Positions 18,453 through 27,004 of a stretch of 64,000 nucleotides of DNA are shown here, in pieces; position 1 is the stretch's first letter, and each line of letters starts with the position of its first letter. The DNA lies in NCBI GenBank assembly GCA_964582715.1, contig CAZOSM010000002.1, positions 248,001-312,000 of the forward strand, written 5' to 3'. Source of the stretch: MFZZ01 sp964582715 (GTDB taxonomy: Bacteria > Patescibacteriota > Microgenomatia > UBA1406 > GWC2-37-13). Both the position numbers and the translations under genes were made by a program. Below the pieces are notes generated by a model. That model was not told where the DNA came from, did not search any database, and was given only the letters and a program-made list of their open reading frames with translations.

Positions 18453-18497
18453 GAAGTGTCATCGCTGCAGCAGATAAAGCAGCGATGACACCACTTC
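18453..18497 (+). terminator. Long-stem hairpin terminator after the 18118 gene
   Basis: GTGTCATCGCTGC (18456-18468) pairs perfectly with GCAGCGATGACAC (18479-18491) around a 10-base loop; with a 3-base bulge the stem extends to GAAGTG/CACTTC at the outside. Only a loose T-rich stretch follows. It probably also serves the convergent dehydrogenase gene ending at 18510. Confidence 0.7.
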
Positions 18498-18509
18498 ACT
18501 TTATAACAC

Positions 18510-19418
18510 TTACACTACTCTATTCTCTTGAGGACGATCCTTTAAAATCCGTTCTGTTTCTGAAGCAATTTTTTTGACCGATTCATCTGAATAAAACGCA
18601 ATATGAGGTGTAATCACTACATTCGGAAGAGAAAGGAGTGGATCATCTTTGGTAAATGAGTCTTCATTCTCCACAACATCTAAACCAATCCACCAAAACT
18701 TTGCTGCATTTGCAACTAATGCCTTTGTGTCAATTAAGCCTCCTCGTGCTGTGTTAATGAGAATGACACCCTCTTTCATCTTGGAGATGACTTCTTCATT
18801 AATCATGTGTTTGGTGCTATCAAGTAAAGGCGCATGTAACGAAATAATATCTGATTTAGTAAAAACATCTTCTAGAGAAACATAGTCAAATACAAGCCCT
18901 GTCTCATCATGATCACGAGGAGTTACATCATAGGCAATAACCTTCATGCCAAACCCATTTGCAAGTCTGATGACTTCTAAACCAATATTACCAGTCCCAA
19001 TAACTCCAATTGTTTTTCCTTTTAAAGCAATTCCTAAATTTCCTTCAAATGAAAATATGCCATCCTGGATACCCTTCTGTGCGTGAAGGATATTTCTTGT
19101 ACCCGCTAATAGAAGTGCAAAGACATGTTCTGCAATATTAAATGCACCATAATCTACAATATGGAATACTTCAATTCCATTTGCTTTACAATAATCCAAA
19201 TCGATGTGATCTACTCCAACAGTACGAGTAATAAGCATTTTGAGACTAGGAAAGTGCGTACGCAGCTCAGTATTTATTCTGGTTTGTGATTTAATGGAGA
19301 TAGCTTCTATGTCTTTAAAAGCAGCAATATCTCTAATTTCCTCTATCGAATAAGGGTACACATCATCTTGTAAATGTGCTTTTAGTTCTTCGTCTACATC
19401 AAAATGAGCAATTTTCAT
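18510..19418 (-). CDS. NAD-dependent D-2-hydroxyacid dehydrogenase
   Basis: 302 residues. KTIGVIGTGNIGLEVIRLA (about 136-154) is the Rossmann glycine motif, INTARGGLIDTKAL holds the catalytic Arg, GLDVVENEDSF the Glu and VVITPHIAFYSD the His. The spacing matches D-lactate dehydrogenase/VanH-type enzymes that interconvert 2-oxo and D-2-hydroxy acids; D-lactate formation from pyruvate is the likeliest role in a fermentative cell. It ends the minus-strand run that starts at 25230, 30 bases after pyrK. Confidence 0.85.
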   Translation of the reverse strand: MKIAHFDVDEELKAHLQDDVYPYSIEEIRDIAAFKDIEAISIKSQTRINTELRTHFPSLKMLITRTVGVDHIDLDYCKANGIEVFHIVDYGAFNIAEHVFALLLAGTRNILHAQKGIQDGIFSFEGNLGIALKGKTIGVIGTGNIGLEVIRLANGFGMKVIAYDVTPRDHDETGLVFDYVSLEDVFTKSDIISLHAPLLDSTKHMINEEVISKMKEGVILINTARGGLIDTKALVANAAKFWWIGLDVVENEDSFTKDDPLLSLPNVVITPHIAFYSDESVKKIASETERILKDRPQENRVV

Positions 19419-19448
19419 AGGTATATGGTATCGAACTGACGTTAATTA

Positions 19449-20249
19449 TTAATAAGAAATAACTTTCCCTGAGGATGTTCGGTGATACTTACCAAACTCC
19501 TTAACTTGCTTTAACTGTTCTGAATTAAGTACCGGCCCTTCTACGCACATGCGCCAGCCGGTAGGATCAACAGCACATTGACCACAAATACCAATGGCAC
19601 ATTTCATATATCGTTCTAAAGATACTTCAAATGGGATATCTTTTTCATAACAAGTTTTAGCTGTTTTAACCTCCATAATTTCTGGACCTACAATATATAC
19701 CTTTTCCGGTGCTATTGAATCTACTTCTTTTAAGAATAAATCTGTATTGTATCCTTTAAAGCCTTCCGAACCATCATCAGTTGAGATATGGAGATTCACA
19801 CCAAGTAACTCCATCCAAGATCTAAATAATAACTCTTCTTTATTTCTTGCTCCTAAAAATAAATGTACTTCTATACCTGTCTTCCTTGCTTCCTGTGCTA
19901 AATAAGAAAGTGGGACCATACCATAACCGCCAGCAACAAGCGCAATTTTTTTAGTACCCGGTTCAAAAGTAAAAGCTGATCCATATGGACCTCTAAATCC
20001 TAAGCGCTCTCCTTCTTTCATTTCATGTAAGGCTCGAGTAGACTCTCCAACAGCAGCAACGGAGATACAGAAGCCGACTTTATCTTGTTTTATAATACCG
20101 AATGGTTTTTCATCATATCCAGGGATCCAAACCATCACAAACTGTCCTGGCTGACCTGGAAAATCGTAGTCAAAAACAAATGTTTTTACCCTACTGTTTT
20201 CTGTAATAACCTGCTTAATCTCTAAAATGAGTGGTTTATCAAACTTCAT
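19449..20249 (-). CDS. pyrK: Dihydroorotate dehydrogenase electron transfer subunit
   Basis: 266 residues from the ATG at 20249, one base after the pyrD stop (TAATATG). The N-terminal beta barrel binds FAD (QPGQFVMVWIPG), the middle binds NAD(H) (IALVAGGYGMVPLSYLA) and the C-terminus holds the [2Fe-2S] cysteines in CAIGICGQCAVD and WRMCVEGP. It passes electrons from dihydroorotate oxidation by PyrD to NAD+. The pair defines a class 1B enzyme. Confidence 0.92.
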   Translation of the reverse strand: MKFDKPLILEIKQVITENSRVKTFVFDYDFPGQPGQFVMVWIPGYDEKPFGIIKQDKVGFCISVAAVGESTRALHEMKEGERLGFRGPYGSAFTFEPGTKKIALVAGGYGMVPLSYLAQEARKTGIEVHLFLGARNKEELLFRSWMELLGVNLHISTDDGSEGFKGYNTDLFLKEVDSIAPEKVYIVGPEIMEVKTAKTCYEKDIPFEVSLERYMKCAIGICGQCAVDPTGWRMCVEGPVLNSEQLKQVKEFGKYHRTSSGKVISY

Positions 20250-20250
20250 A

Positions 20251-21168
20251 TTAGGCATGTGCAATTCCTTTCATTTCTTCAGGAGACTTGTAACCTTCCT
20301 TTTCCATAAACTGTATCATCTCATCCGAGATCTTTTTAAAAACATCAATTCCTCTATAAAATATTGCAGATCCTACACCAACTGCCGTGGCTCCTGCCAT
20401 AATCATCTCAATTGCATCTTCTCCAGAGTTTACTCCACCGGTTCCAATAATAGGGATCTTTATAGCTTTATATAAATTATAGACTGCACGAAGAGCTACT
20501 GGTTTAATTGCTGGTCCTGAAAGCCCCCCAAAAGTATTATGTAAAATTGGTCGTTTAACATGTATATCAATAATAAGTCCAGATAGTGTGTTGGTTGCTG
20601 TAATGCCATCTGCACCGGCTGCTTCTGCTGCCTTCCCAATTTCTGATATTTCTGGTGAATCTGGAGAGAGCTTCGCAAAAATTTTAGTCTTCCCAGCTAT
20701 TTTTTTAACAGAAGAAATAGCTTTCTCTGTAGCCTTAATATCCAAAGCGAACATACGCCCAAAATCATCTTCTGTATTTGGACAGGAAAGATTTAGCTCC
20801 AGTGCTTCTGGTTCTGCGGTAAGCATTTTTTCGGCTACTTTCGCCATATTGTCTACTGTATCTGCAAAACAACTTGCGATAACAGGTATAGATAATGACT
20901 TTTTCATATCTAAAAGATGTTCAGTACCTTCTTCAACACCAGGATTAGATAAACCTACTGCATTATGAATTCCCTCTCCCCATGAGTAGACAGTAGGGTT
21001 ACTGTGACCCAAACGCTCCATAGGGCCAATTGACTTCATCGTTACAGCACCTGCCCCATTTTCTTCCACATATTTCATTGAAGAAGTACTAACACCCATA
21101 ATACCTGAAGCTAATATAAGTGGGTTACGTAGTTGAATTCCTGCTAAGTGAGTTGAAAGATCTATCAT
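20251..21168 (-). CDS. pyrD: Dihydroorotate dehydrogenase, class 1B catalytic subunit
   Basis: 305 residues, TIM-barrel flavoprotein. NPLILASGIMGVS at the N-terminus, LELNLSCPNTEDDFG (the Cys is the catalytic base of class 1 enzymes) and the FMN phosphate loop IIGTGGVNSGEDAIEMIMAG followed by VGVGSAIFYRG are all in place. Oxidises dihydroorotate to orotate in pyrimidine synthesis. No other de novo pyrimidine gene is in the window. Coupled to pyrK downstream and 34 bases after polX. Confidence 0.93.
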   Translation of the reverse strand: MIDLSTHLAGIQLRNPLILASGIMGVSTSSMKYVEENGAGAVTMKSIGPMERLGHSNPTVYSWGEGIHNAVGLSNPGVEEGTEHLLDMKKSLSIPVIASCFADTVDNMAKVAEKMLTAEPEALELNLSCPNTEDDFGRMFALDIKATEKAISSVKKIAGKTKIFAKLSPDSPEISEIGKAAEAAGADGITATNTLSGLIIDIHVKRPILHNTFGGLSGPAIKPVALRAVYNLYKAIKIPIIGTGGVNSGEDAIEMIMAGATAVGVGSAIFYRGIDVFKKISDEMIQFMEKEGYKSPEEMKGIAHA

Positions 21169-21202
21169 ATATAAACACTACGATTATACAATATTTAATG
21201 TG

Positions 21203-22990
21203 TTACTTATCCATCCACTTCTTCATCTCTTTATAGGGCTTTGCATTAACAACTTCCTTAGGAGTTACCCATCCTCGCTTTGCTACATAAATACCATACT
21301 GCATAAAGTCCATGTGCTCTACAGCGTGAGCATCTGTATTTATCATAAACTCAACCCCGGCATCTTTTGCATCTCGGACAAGCACATCTGGCAGGTCAAG
21401 CCGGGAAGGACTTGCATTAATCTCCATTGCGATGTTGTTCTCTCGTGCATAAGCAAATACCTTATCCCATTGTACATCTATACCATCTCGCTTATTAATA
21501 AGACGAGCAGTCGGGTGCCCAAAAATTTTTACTTTCGGGTAAGAAAGCGCCTTTAATATTCGCTTGGTCATTTCTTCTGAATTCATTTTAAAAGAACTAT
21601 GTATTGAAACTATAAGGAAGTCAACATACTCAAATGCTTTCTCTGGTAATGCCAGTTCCCCACTCGGTAATATGTCTACTTCAAGACCTATAAAGTATGG
21701 TATAGAGGTTGATGAAAGAACTTTATCAATATGAGCCTTACGATCTTTCATAATGGATATTACTTCTTCGTTTGAAAGACCACTTTGTTTAGGATTATGA
21801 TCTGCAAAACCAATATATTCATATTGCAACTCCTTGGCCTTTTCCACGAGTTCTTCATATGTATTTAAGCCCAAATCATGGGAGGTAGAGAGATCATAAG
21901 ATGAATGGATATGGAAATCTCCCTTTATATCGGTCTGTTCTACGAGTTTAGGTACTTTATTTTTCTGAGCTAATTCAATCTCATTTGTCCCTTCTCTAAT
22001 CTCTGGTGGAATGTACTGAAGCCCCAAAAACCCATACAATGACTCCTCGTCTTTAAACTCTTTCACAATAGGATTCTCACCTTTTACTTTTTTCATGCCA
22101 TACTCTGAGAGCGAATACCCTTTTTTAATAGCATACTCGCGCAGCTTAATATTATGCGCTTTACTCCCTGTAAAGTATTGAAGCATCGAGCCATAGCTTG
22201 TTTCATTCTGAACTCGTAAGTCTATTCGAATATTCCCTGCTGCAATGATTGAAGCTTTGGCAGGCCCTGCGCCTTCCACTGATCTTTTACCCGGGTACTC
22301 CAAAAAGTGATCAACGATCTTTTGAGAATCCTTATCTTCTGCAAGAACAGATATATCAATATCTCCAATTGTCGAAACTCGTCTTCTCATAGAACCTAAG
22401 GCATCGGTTTTCTTTACTTCTGGAAGCTCATGTAAATATGCTCTAATTTCTTCTGATAAGGTAAATGCAAATGGGAATGGCATTCGTTCTTCTCTTCTAT
22501 CTTTACTCTGGTATACCTGTAGAGCTTCAATGATATCATCCTGAGACTTCTTCCCAAACCCTTCAAGCTCTGCAATCTTACCACTGCGTGCGACATTTAA
22601 TAAATCAGCGAGAACGGTTCCTTTATCTGTGAGACCAAATTGCCCAACTAATCTAAAAGCCTTCTTAGGCCCTATACCAGGCACTTTCATCAGGGTAAAC
22701 ACTGAAGGCGGTATGCCCTTTAATATTTCTTTAAAGTGTTTTGAAGTACCTGTTTCAAAATATTCAGAAAGAGCTTGTCCTATCCCAGGGCCAATACCAT
22801 TAACTTTCTGAATCTTCCCTTCCTGCCAGATATCTCGTATCTCCCGTGACAAATGCTCCACTGCATCTGCTGCTTTTTCATAGGCAATAATACGAAAGCG
22901 ATTTTCTCCTTTGAGTAAATGAGCAGCAGCAATGTTACGAAGAAGTTCTGCTATGTACTTGTTTGAATATATATCTTCTTGAGGTGTCAT
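21203..22990 (-). CDS. polX: PolX-type DNA polymerase with PHP domain
   Basis: 595 residues from the ATG at 22990. TATAAT on the minus strand (23018-23013) would start transcription near 23006, downstream of the alternative start at 23023. Order: helix-hairpin-helix elements (VNGIGPGIGQALSEYF, VPGIGPKKAF), the Pol beta-like nucleotidyltransferase motif LGSMRRRVSTIGDIDISVL, then a C-terminal PHP phosphoesterase domain with FHIHSSYDLS, FADHN, FGHPTAR and INTDAHA. Family members fill short gaps in base excision repair and have 3'-5' exonuclease activity through PHP. Confidence 0.92.
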   Translation of the reverse strand: MTPQEDIYSNKYIAELLRNIAAAHLLKGENRFRIIAYEKAADAVEHLSREIRDIWQEGKIQKVNGIGPGIGQALSEYFETGTSKHFKEILKGIPPSVFTLMKVPGIGPKKAFRLVGQFGLTDKGTVLADLLNVARSGKIAELEGFGKKSQDDIIEALQVYQSKDRREERMPFPFAFTLSEEIRAYLHELPEVKKTDALGSMRRRVSTIGDIDISVLAEDKDSQKIVDHFLEYPGKRSVEGAGPAKASIIAAGNIRIDLRVQNETSYGSMLQYFTGSKAHNIKLREYAIKKGYSLSEYGMKKVKGENPIVKEFKDEESLYGFLGLQYIPPEIREGTNEIELAQKNKVPKLVEQTDIKGDFHIHSSYDLSTSHDLGLNTYEELVEKAKELQYEYIGFADHNPKQSGLSNEEVISIMKDRKAHIDKVLSSTSIPYFIGLEVDILPSGELALPEKAFEYVDFLIVSIHSSFKMNSEEMTKRILKALSYPKVKIFGHPTARLINKRDGIDVQWDKVFAYARENNIAMEINASPSRLDLPDVLVRDAKDAGVEFMINTDAHAVEHMDFMQYGIYVAKRGWVTPKEVVNAKPYKEMKKWMDK

Positions 22991-23050
22991 AATAAAAGCT
23001 GTAATTCCCTTTATTATATACACCTTCTATATGAATAACACGTAAAGATT

Positions 23051-23566
23051 TTATGCAAGGTCGGCTGGTCCAAAGGCAAGTGGAAGAAGTGAATCAATTC
23101 CTTCAGTTTTGTAAATACGATCTGTATTTGCCACCATCAAAATAGTGATAGGTTTCTGAACTACATCTTCATATTCTTTAAGGACCTGTCGACATACTCC
23201 GCATGGACTGCCAGGCATCTCCTTTTCAAGAGGAACTGTTTCATGTAATTTGTCCGTTGGTCGGGCAATTACAGCAATTTTTGAGACCATATCTCCTTTC
23301 CCCATTGAACCTATTGCAAACAGAGCACTTCGTTCTGCACAGTTGGTCGGGCCATAAGCAGCATTTTCCTGATTGCTTCCTTGTACCACAGTCCCATCTG
23401 TCAGAAGAACAGCTGCGCCAACACTAAAATGTGAGTATGGAGAATATGAAGTTTTCATTGCTTCACGAGCTTGCATAACGAGTTCTTTTTCATCTTGTGG
23501 AAGATCTTCTTGTGAGGAAAATATTTCTATCTCTGAAGTAAGTGTTTTTTTTATTGACTGAGACAT
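23051..23566 (-). CDS. cdd: Cytidine deaminase
   Basis: 171 residues. YSHFSVGAAVLLTDG and NCAERSALFAIG give the catalytic Cys-Ala-Glu zinc motif, and SPCGVCRQVLKEY supplies the other two zinc cysteines. That is the homotetrameric CDA type. The N-terminus has about 30 extra residues before the conserved start. It turns (deoxy)cytidine to (deoxy)uridine and would work with uridine kinase at 26380. Gap to polX 60 bases. Confidence 0.92.
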   Translation of the reverse strand: MSQSIKKTLTSEIEIFSSQEDLPQDEKELVMQAREAMKTSYSPYSHFSVGAAVLLTDGTVVQGSNQENAAYGPTNCAERSALFAIGSMGKGDMVSKIAVIARPTDKLHETVPLEKEMPGSPCGVCRQVLKEYEDVVQKPITILMVANTDRIYKTEGIDSLLPLAFGPADLA

Positions 23567-23604
23567 AGTCCTTATATTCTATCACAACAGTTTTACTGAA
23601 CCAA

Positions 23605-25230
23605 TTAAATTGTTTCTGGAGGTTCGATCATCTTCAAATCAGTAACAGGCATAGAATCATTATGAAATGGTTGAGTTGGTGCATCTTCACCAGCTATTAC
23701 AAGATCTTTATACTTCTTTAGCTCTTTAGGCTTGATATTATGAACAGCTACTAAGTAGTGAATAACTTCATCACATAACTCATTAAAATTTGCAATATCT
23801 TCATTTGTTGAAGATACATGTTTTTTAGTTAATGAGTCAATCACCTCTGCTCTCTCCCCCTCAATCTCTCTCACTTTTTCTGTATATTTACCATTAATAT
23901 CAATACCTTGCTCTTCTATTGTTCTGCGCTTTTCATCCAGCTTTCTTAGTCTCTGATCGTATACCCAGTTTACAACCGAATAATCGCCATTCATTATAGT
24001 GGTACCCAGATCTTTAAAAAGAATTGCACTCATTACTGCATGTTCTTTAATAAAAGCACGTACCCATGGGACCTTACTAAAGTCAGAATTGGGAGAGATA
24101 CCATCTATATGTACAATCTCCCACATGAGTCTAAGCGCGTCTGATGCAGTATCCTCTTTCCACTGCTGGTCAAACACTTTATTACTTGCTTCTTGTACAG
24201 TTGCATCACCTAAGTTCCAAAAAGGTCGTTGCTTTGAGTACTGTGTTAAAAACGTACGCATAAACTGGTCCGTATATGGGCAGATCATATCTCCCATATC
24301 TGCAAAGTATCTTGTTTCAGTAACTGCTTTATGCATGTTCTTCACATTATCAGATACCTCATCCATAAGAGGTTCATCATGTTGGGTAAGCCAGTTCAGT
24401 TCATCATAATGTTCAGCTTCAAAATGAGGAGATAAACCAAGGATACTTCCTTCTTCAGCATCTATAAAACCATGTTCACCTTTTAGCTGTACCAATAAAT
24501 CAAATACCTGAGAAGGAGATATGCTATACAGATCAAGCTTATCCGTCTCATACAGTGCTCTTAAATGATTTCCTCTTCGTAAAATCCTATTACCCTTTTC
24601 ATCATAGAAATATGCTTTTACATTATCTTCTGCAAATGTTCTTTCAAATTGTTCGGGTGTATCATGTCTCATCATCATAATAGCCGCTGCCGCTGTCACC
24701 TTATAAGCTTCATCAAAAGAGATACGAGATGCTGTTGCATATTGAGGAGTAAGTGCGAGCGTCATAGCTGCAGCACCAAGGCCGTGAGCTTTTTTCTCTT
24801 TTAACTTTATCTCTCTTGTTTCATTTCTATATGCAGCTGTTAATTGATCTACATCGTGGAAAGGATCAAAGAGTAAAGCAGCAGAAGTAAGAACCTCAAG
24901 TGCTGGTGATCCTCCAATGGTTTCCATAGTATTAAATAATTCTGGATCTTCATGCGCATACTGAGCAAGACTTTTCTTCCCCAAGTGCTCAACGTGTCGC
25001 GTATGATGCCAACCGTGATGTGCGTGTTGGGAACTATCTGTAATATGTTTAAATTCTTCTGCAAAAGGCGTGCCTGTAGTTTTAAGTAAATGACGAAGAG
25101 AATTAGAACGTTTTTCACCAATATCAATATAACTTTCGATCGAAGGATGAACAAATTCTGGTGCTTCGACGAACTGTATACCTGGATATCCAAGTATCGC
25201 TGGGTTTCCTGTTTCTAGATATGTTGACAT
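23605..25230 (-). CDS. Predicted HD-fold phosphohydrolase-like protein, otherwise unknown
   Basis: 541 residues. The His cluster HAHHGWHHTRHVEHLG (about 69-84), FDPFHDVDQL (about 120-129) and the later KEKKAHGLGAAAM follow the H...HD...H order of HD-superfamily hydrolases. After residue 300 it is helical and acidic, with a Glu/Arg-rich stretch around 440-480 (EKRRTIEEQGIDINGKYTEK). No relative recognised. Its leader contains a ten-codon reading frame and a terminator-like hairpin immediately before the ATG (25231-25339). It heads a run of six minus-strand genes, although the run may contain further promoters. Confidence 0.7.
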   Translation of the reverse strand: MSTYLETGNPAILGYPGIQFVEAPEFVHPSIESYIDIGEKRSNSLRHLLKTTGTPFAEEFKHITDSSQHAHHGWHHTRHVEHLGKKSLAQYAHEDPELFNTMETIGGSPALEVLTSAALLFDPFHDVDQLTAAYRNETREIKLKEKKAHGLGAAAMTLALTPQYATASRISFDEAYKVTAAAAIMMMRHDTPEQFERTFAEDNVKAYFYDEKGNRILRRGNHLRALYETDKLDLYSISPSQVFDLLVQLKGEHGFIDAEEGSILGLSPHFEAEHYDELNWLTQHDEPLMDEVSDNVKNMHKAVTETRYFADMGDMICPYTDQFMRTFLTQYSKQRPFWNLGDATVQEASNKVFDQQWKEDTASDALRLMWEIVHIDGISPNSDFSKVPWVRAFIKEHAVMSAILFKDLGTTIMNGDYSVVNWVYDQRLRKLDEKRRTIEEQGIDINGKYTEKVREIEGERAEVIDSLTKKHVSSTNEDIANFNELCDEVIHYLVAVHNIKPKELKKYKDLVIAGEDAPTQPFHNDSMPVTDLKMIEPPETI

Positions 25231-25339
25231 ATAAAAAAAGTCTCCAATTTAGGAGACTATCAATTAATTATTTCTAAATTTTCTTTTTTCATATCTGAAA
25301 AGATTAAATATATTATACCAAAATTGTAGCATTTTTCAA
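25231..25339 (-). promoter_or_regulatory. Promoter, short leader ORF and attenuator-like hairpin before the HD-like gene
   Basis: On the minus strand: TTGAAA (25339-25334), 16 bases, TATAAT (25317-25312), expected start near 25305. A reading frame MKKENLEIIN runs from ATG at 25292 to TGA at 25260. One base later AGTCTCC (25258-25252), loop TAAATT, GGAGACT (25245-25239) and seven T residues form a classical intrinsic terminator that ends two bases before the gene's ATG at 25230. No gene upstream on this strand would need a terminator, so attenuation is the natural reading. Confidence 0.6.
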
Positions 25340-25379
25340 TATTTTAATTATTTTTTATTAAAAAATGAAGAATTGTATA

Positions 25380-25408
25380 TTGACAGCTTTATAATGTGGG
25401 TTTATAAT
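25380..25408 (+). promoter_or_regulatory. Consensus promoter of the 25419 gene
   Basis: TTGACA (25380-25385), exactly 17 bases, TATAAT (25403-25408). Expected transcription start is 25415-25416, three or four bases before the ATG at 25419, so the mRNA is essentially leaderless. It is divergent from the minus-strand promoter at 25312-25339. Confidence 0.85.
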
Positions 25409-25418
25409 TGCCCGAAAT

Positions 25419-26336
25419 ATGGGAACACCAGAAAAACCAATCCCAAACTTAGATACAGTATTACAAACATTGTATCAATCTTCTGTGCGAAGGAAGGACC
25501 TGATTACAGACCAGTCTCTTGAATATGTAAAATTCCAACTTGCTGAGGCAATTGGTGGAAGAACTATTCCCTATCATCTTAATAACTTACTTCAGTTAGA
25601 CAAAGCTCATTGGGCTACTATATCTCGTGGTGGACTTCCTTTACTTTTTGTTTCCGGTCAGGAAGGAGCCGATACAGTATCTGTACAGAATGCTGATAAA
25701 ACAATCTGTGTTGTACCGTCTGCAAATCCTCAAGCAAATAGAGATATAGCTCACACAGTAAAATTTGCCGGAATAATAGAGCAACCAAACAGCAAAAGGA
25801 TAGTTGCAGCATCATATAGTCCTTATAATGGTCAACTCTTTAATTTACTGATATCAGCTGCAGAAGAAGAAGTATATAATCCTGTTGCAGGACTTACTCC
25901 TCCATATAACGGTGATCATATTGATGAAGAAACCCGCTTTGCATTCCGTGCTTATAATCAGACGGTTTGGAATAAACACTATATGCTTACAAATCCAACT
26001 CAGCAAGCGGGTGTTATTACAGAAGCAATGTATGAACAAGTAGATCATTCACATTTCTTCCATATTTTTAATCCAAGAAGAATTGATCAAACTGACGAAC
26101 TATTTCATATAACTGAGAATAATTACACAAGAACACTCGGTATGATAGTTGAGGATAATCCTTCTGAGAATATAGTGACAATAGGACAGTTTATGGAAGA
26201 ATGGCAGATACAGATTTCATCGTATTTACCAGAAACAGATATAACTTTACCATTTGTTGACTCTTCCTTCGATCCTCCTGAAGTACCGCCAATAACTGAT
26301 GTCTGGAACGCATGGGATGATTGGAGGAAAAATTAA
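25419..26336 (+). CDS. Soluble protein of unknown function
   Basis: 305 residues, mildly acidic, no signal peptide or membrane segment. The first 80 residues are helical (LDTVLQTLYQSSVRRKDLI), followed by beta-rich stretches (GLPLLFVSGQEGADTVSV) and a Pro/Trp-rich C-terminus (PPITDVWNAWDDWRKN). I recognise no catalytic motif. Driven by a perfect TTGACA-17-TATAAT promoter, so it is probably well expressed. Divergent from the HD-like gene; uridine kinase follows 43 bases later. Confidence 0.72.
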   Translation: MGTPEKPIPNLDTVLQTLYQSSVRRKDLITDQSLEYVKFQLAEAIGGRTIPYHLNNLLQLDKAHWATISRGGLPLLFVSGQEGADTVSVQNADKTICVVPSANPQANRDIAHTVKFAGIIEQPNSKRIVAASYSPYNGQLFNLLISAAEEEVYNPVAGLTPPYNGDHIDEETRFAFRAYNQTVWNKHYMLTNPTQQAGVITEAMYEQVDHSHFFHIFNPRRIDQTDELFHITENNYTRTLGMIVEDNPSENIVTIGQFMEEWQIQISSYLPETDITLPFVDSSFDPPEVPPITDVWNAWDDWRKN

Positions 26337-26379
26337 CAAATCATAAGTGTAATTCTGTATAATTCTTGTAACAATTACT

Positions 26380-26997
26380 ATGAATACACCATATTTAGTC
26401 GGAATTGCTGGTGGAAGCGGCTCCGGCAAAACAACTATTGCAAACAAAATTGTTGACCACTTCAAAGATAACATCCTTCATATCCCTCATGACCGCTACT
26501 ACAAAGCACAAGACCACCTACAAATGGAAGATCGAATAAAAACCAATTATGATCACCCCGACGCACTTGAAACAGATTTTCTGATTCAACAGCTGAAAGA
26601 ACTAATGACTGGAAAAGAAGTTCAGATGCCCCAGTACGACTTTACAACGCACACCAGAATGCCAGAAACTACAACAGAAAAACCAGCTCCAATTATTTTA
26701 GTAGAAGGTATTCTCATTTTTACCCATAAAGAATTACGTGACCTTATAAGTTTGCGCATATATATTGATGTTGCCGCAGATATCCGAGTTCTTCGCAGGA
26801 TAAAGCGCGATGTCAACGAAAGAGGACGCACTGTAGAACAATCTATGGATCAGTATTTTGCAACCGCTCGCCCAATGCATGAAAAATTTGTCGAACCAAG
26901 TAAAGAGTTTGCAGATATTTTGGTTCCAAATGGTGGGTATAATGAAAAAGGGGTTGAAGTACTCATACACACTCTAGAAAAACGATTATCAATTTAA
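26380..26997 (+). CDS. udk: Uridine kinase
   Basis: 205 residues. The P-loop GIAGGSGSGKTTIANKI is at residues 7-23, PHDRYYKAQ follows as the uridine-binding region, YDHPDALETD is the family's conserved loop, and RRIKRDVNERGRT is the lid region. It phosphorylates uridine or cytidine to the monophosphate. TATAAT (26358-26363) gives an about ten-base leader without Shine-Dalgarno. It forms a salvage pair with the amidohydrolase starting eight bases downstream. Confidence 0.92.
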   Translation: MNTPYLVGIAGGSGSGKTTIANKIVDHFKDNILHIPHDRYYKAQDHLQMEDRIKTNYDHPDALETDFLIQQLKELMTGKEVQMPQYDFTTHTRMPETTTEKPAPIILVEGILIFTHKELRDLISLRIYIDVAADIRVLRRIKRDVNERGRTVEQSMDQYFATARPMHEKFVEPSKEFADILVPNGGYNEKGVEVLIHTLEKRLSI

Positions 26998-27004
26998 ACT
27001 TGCT

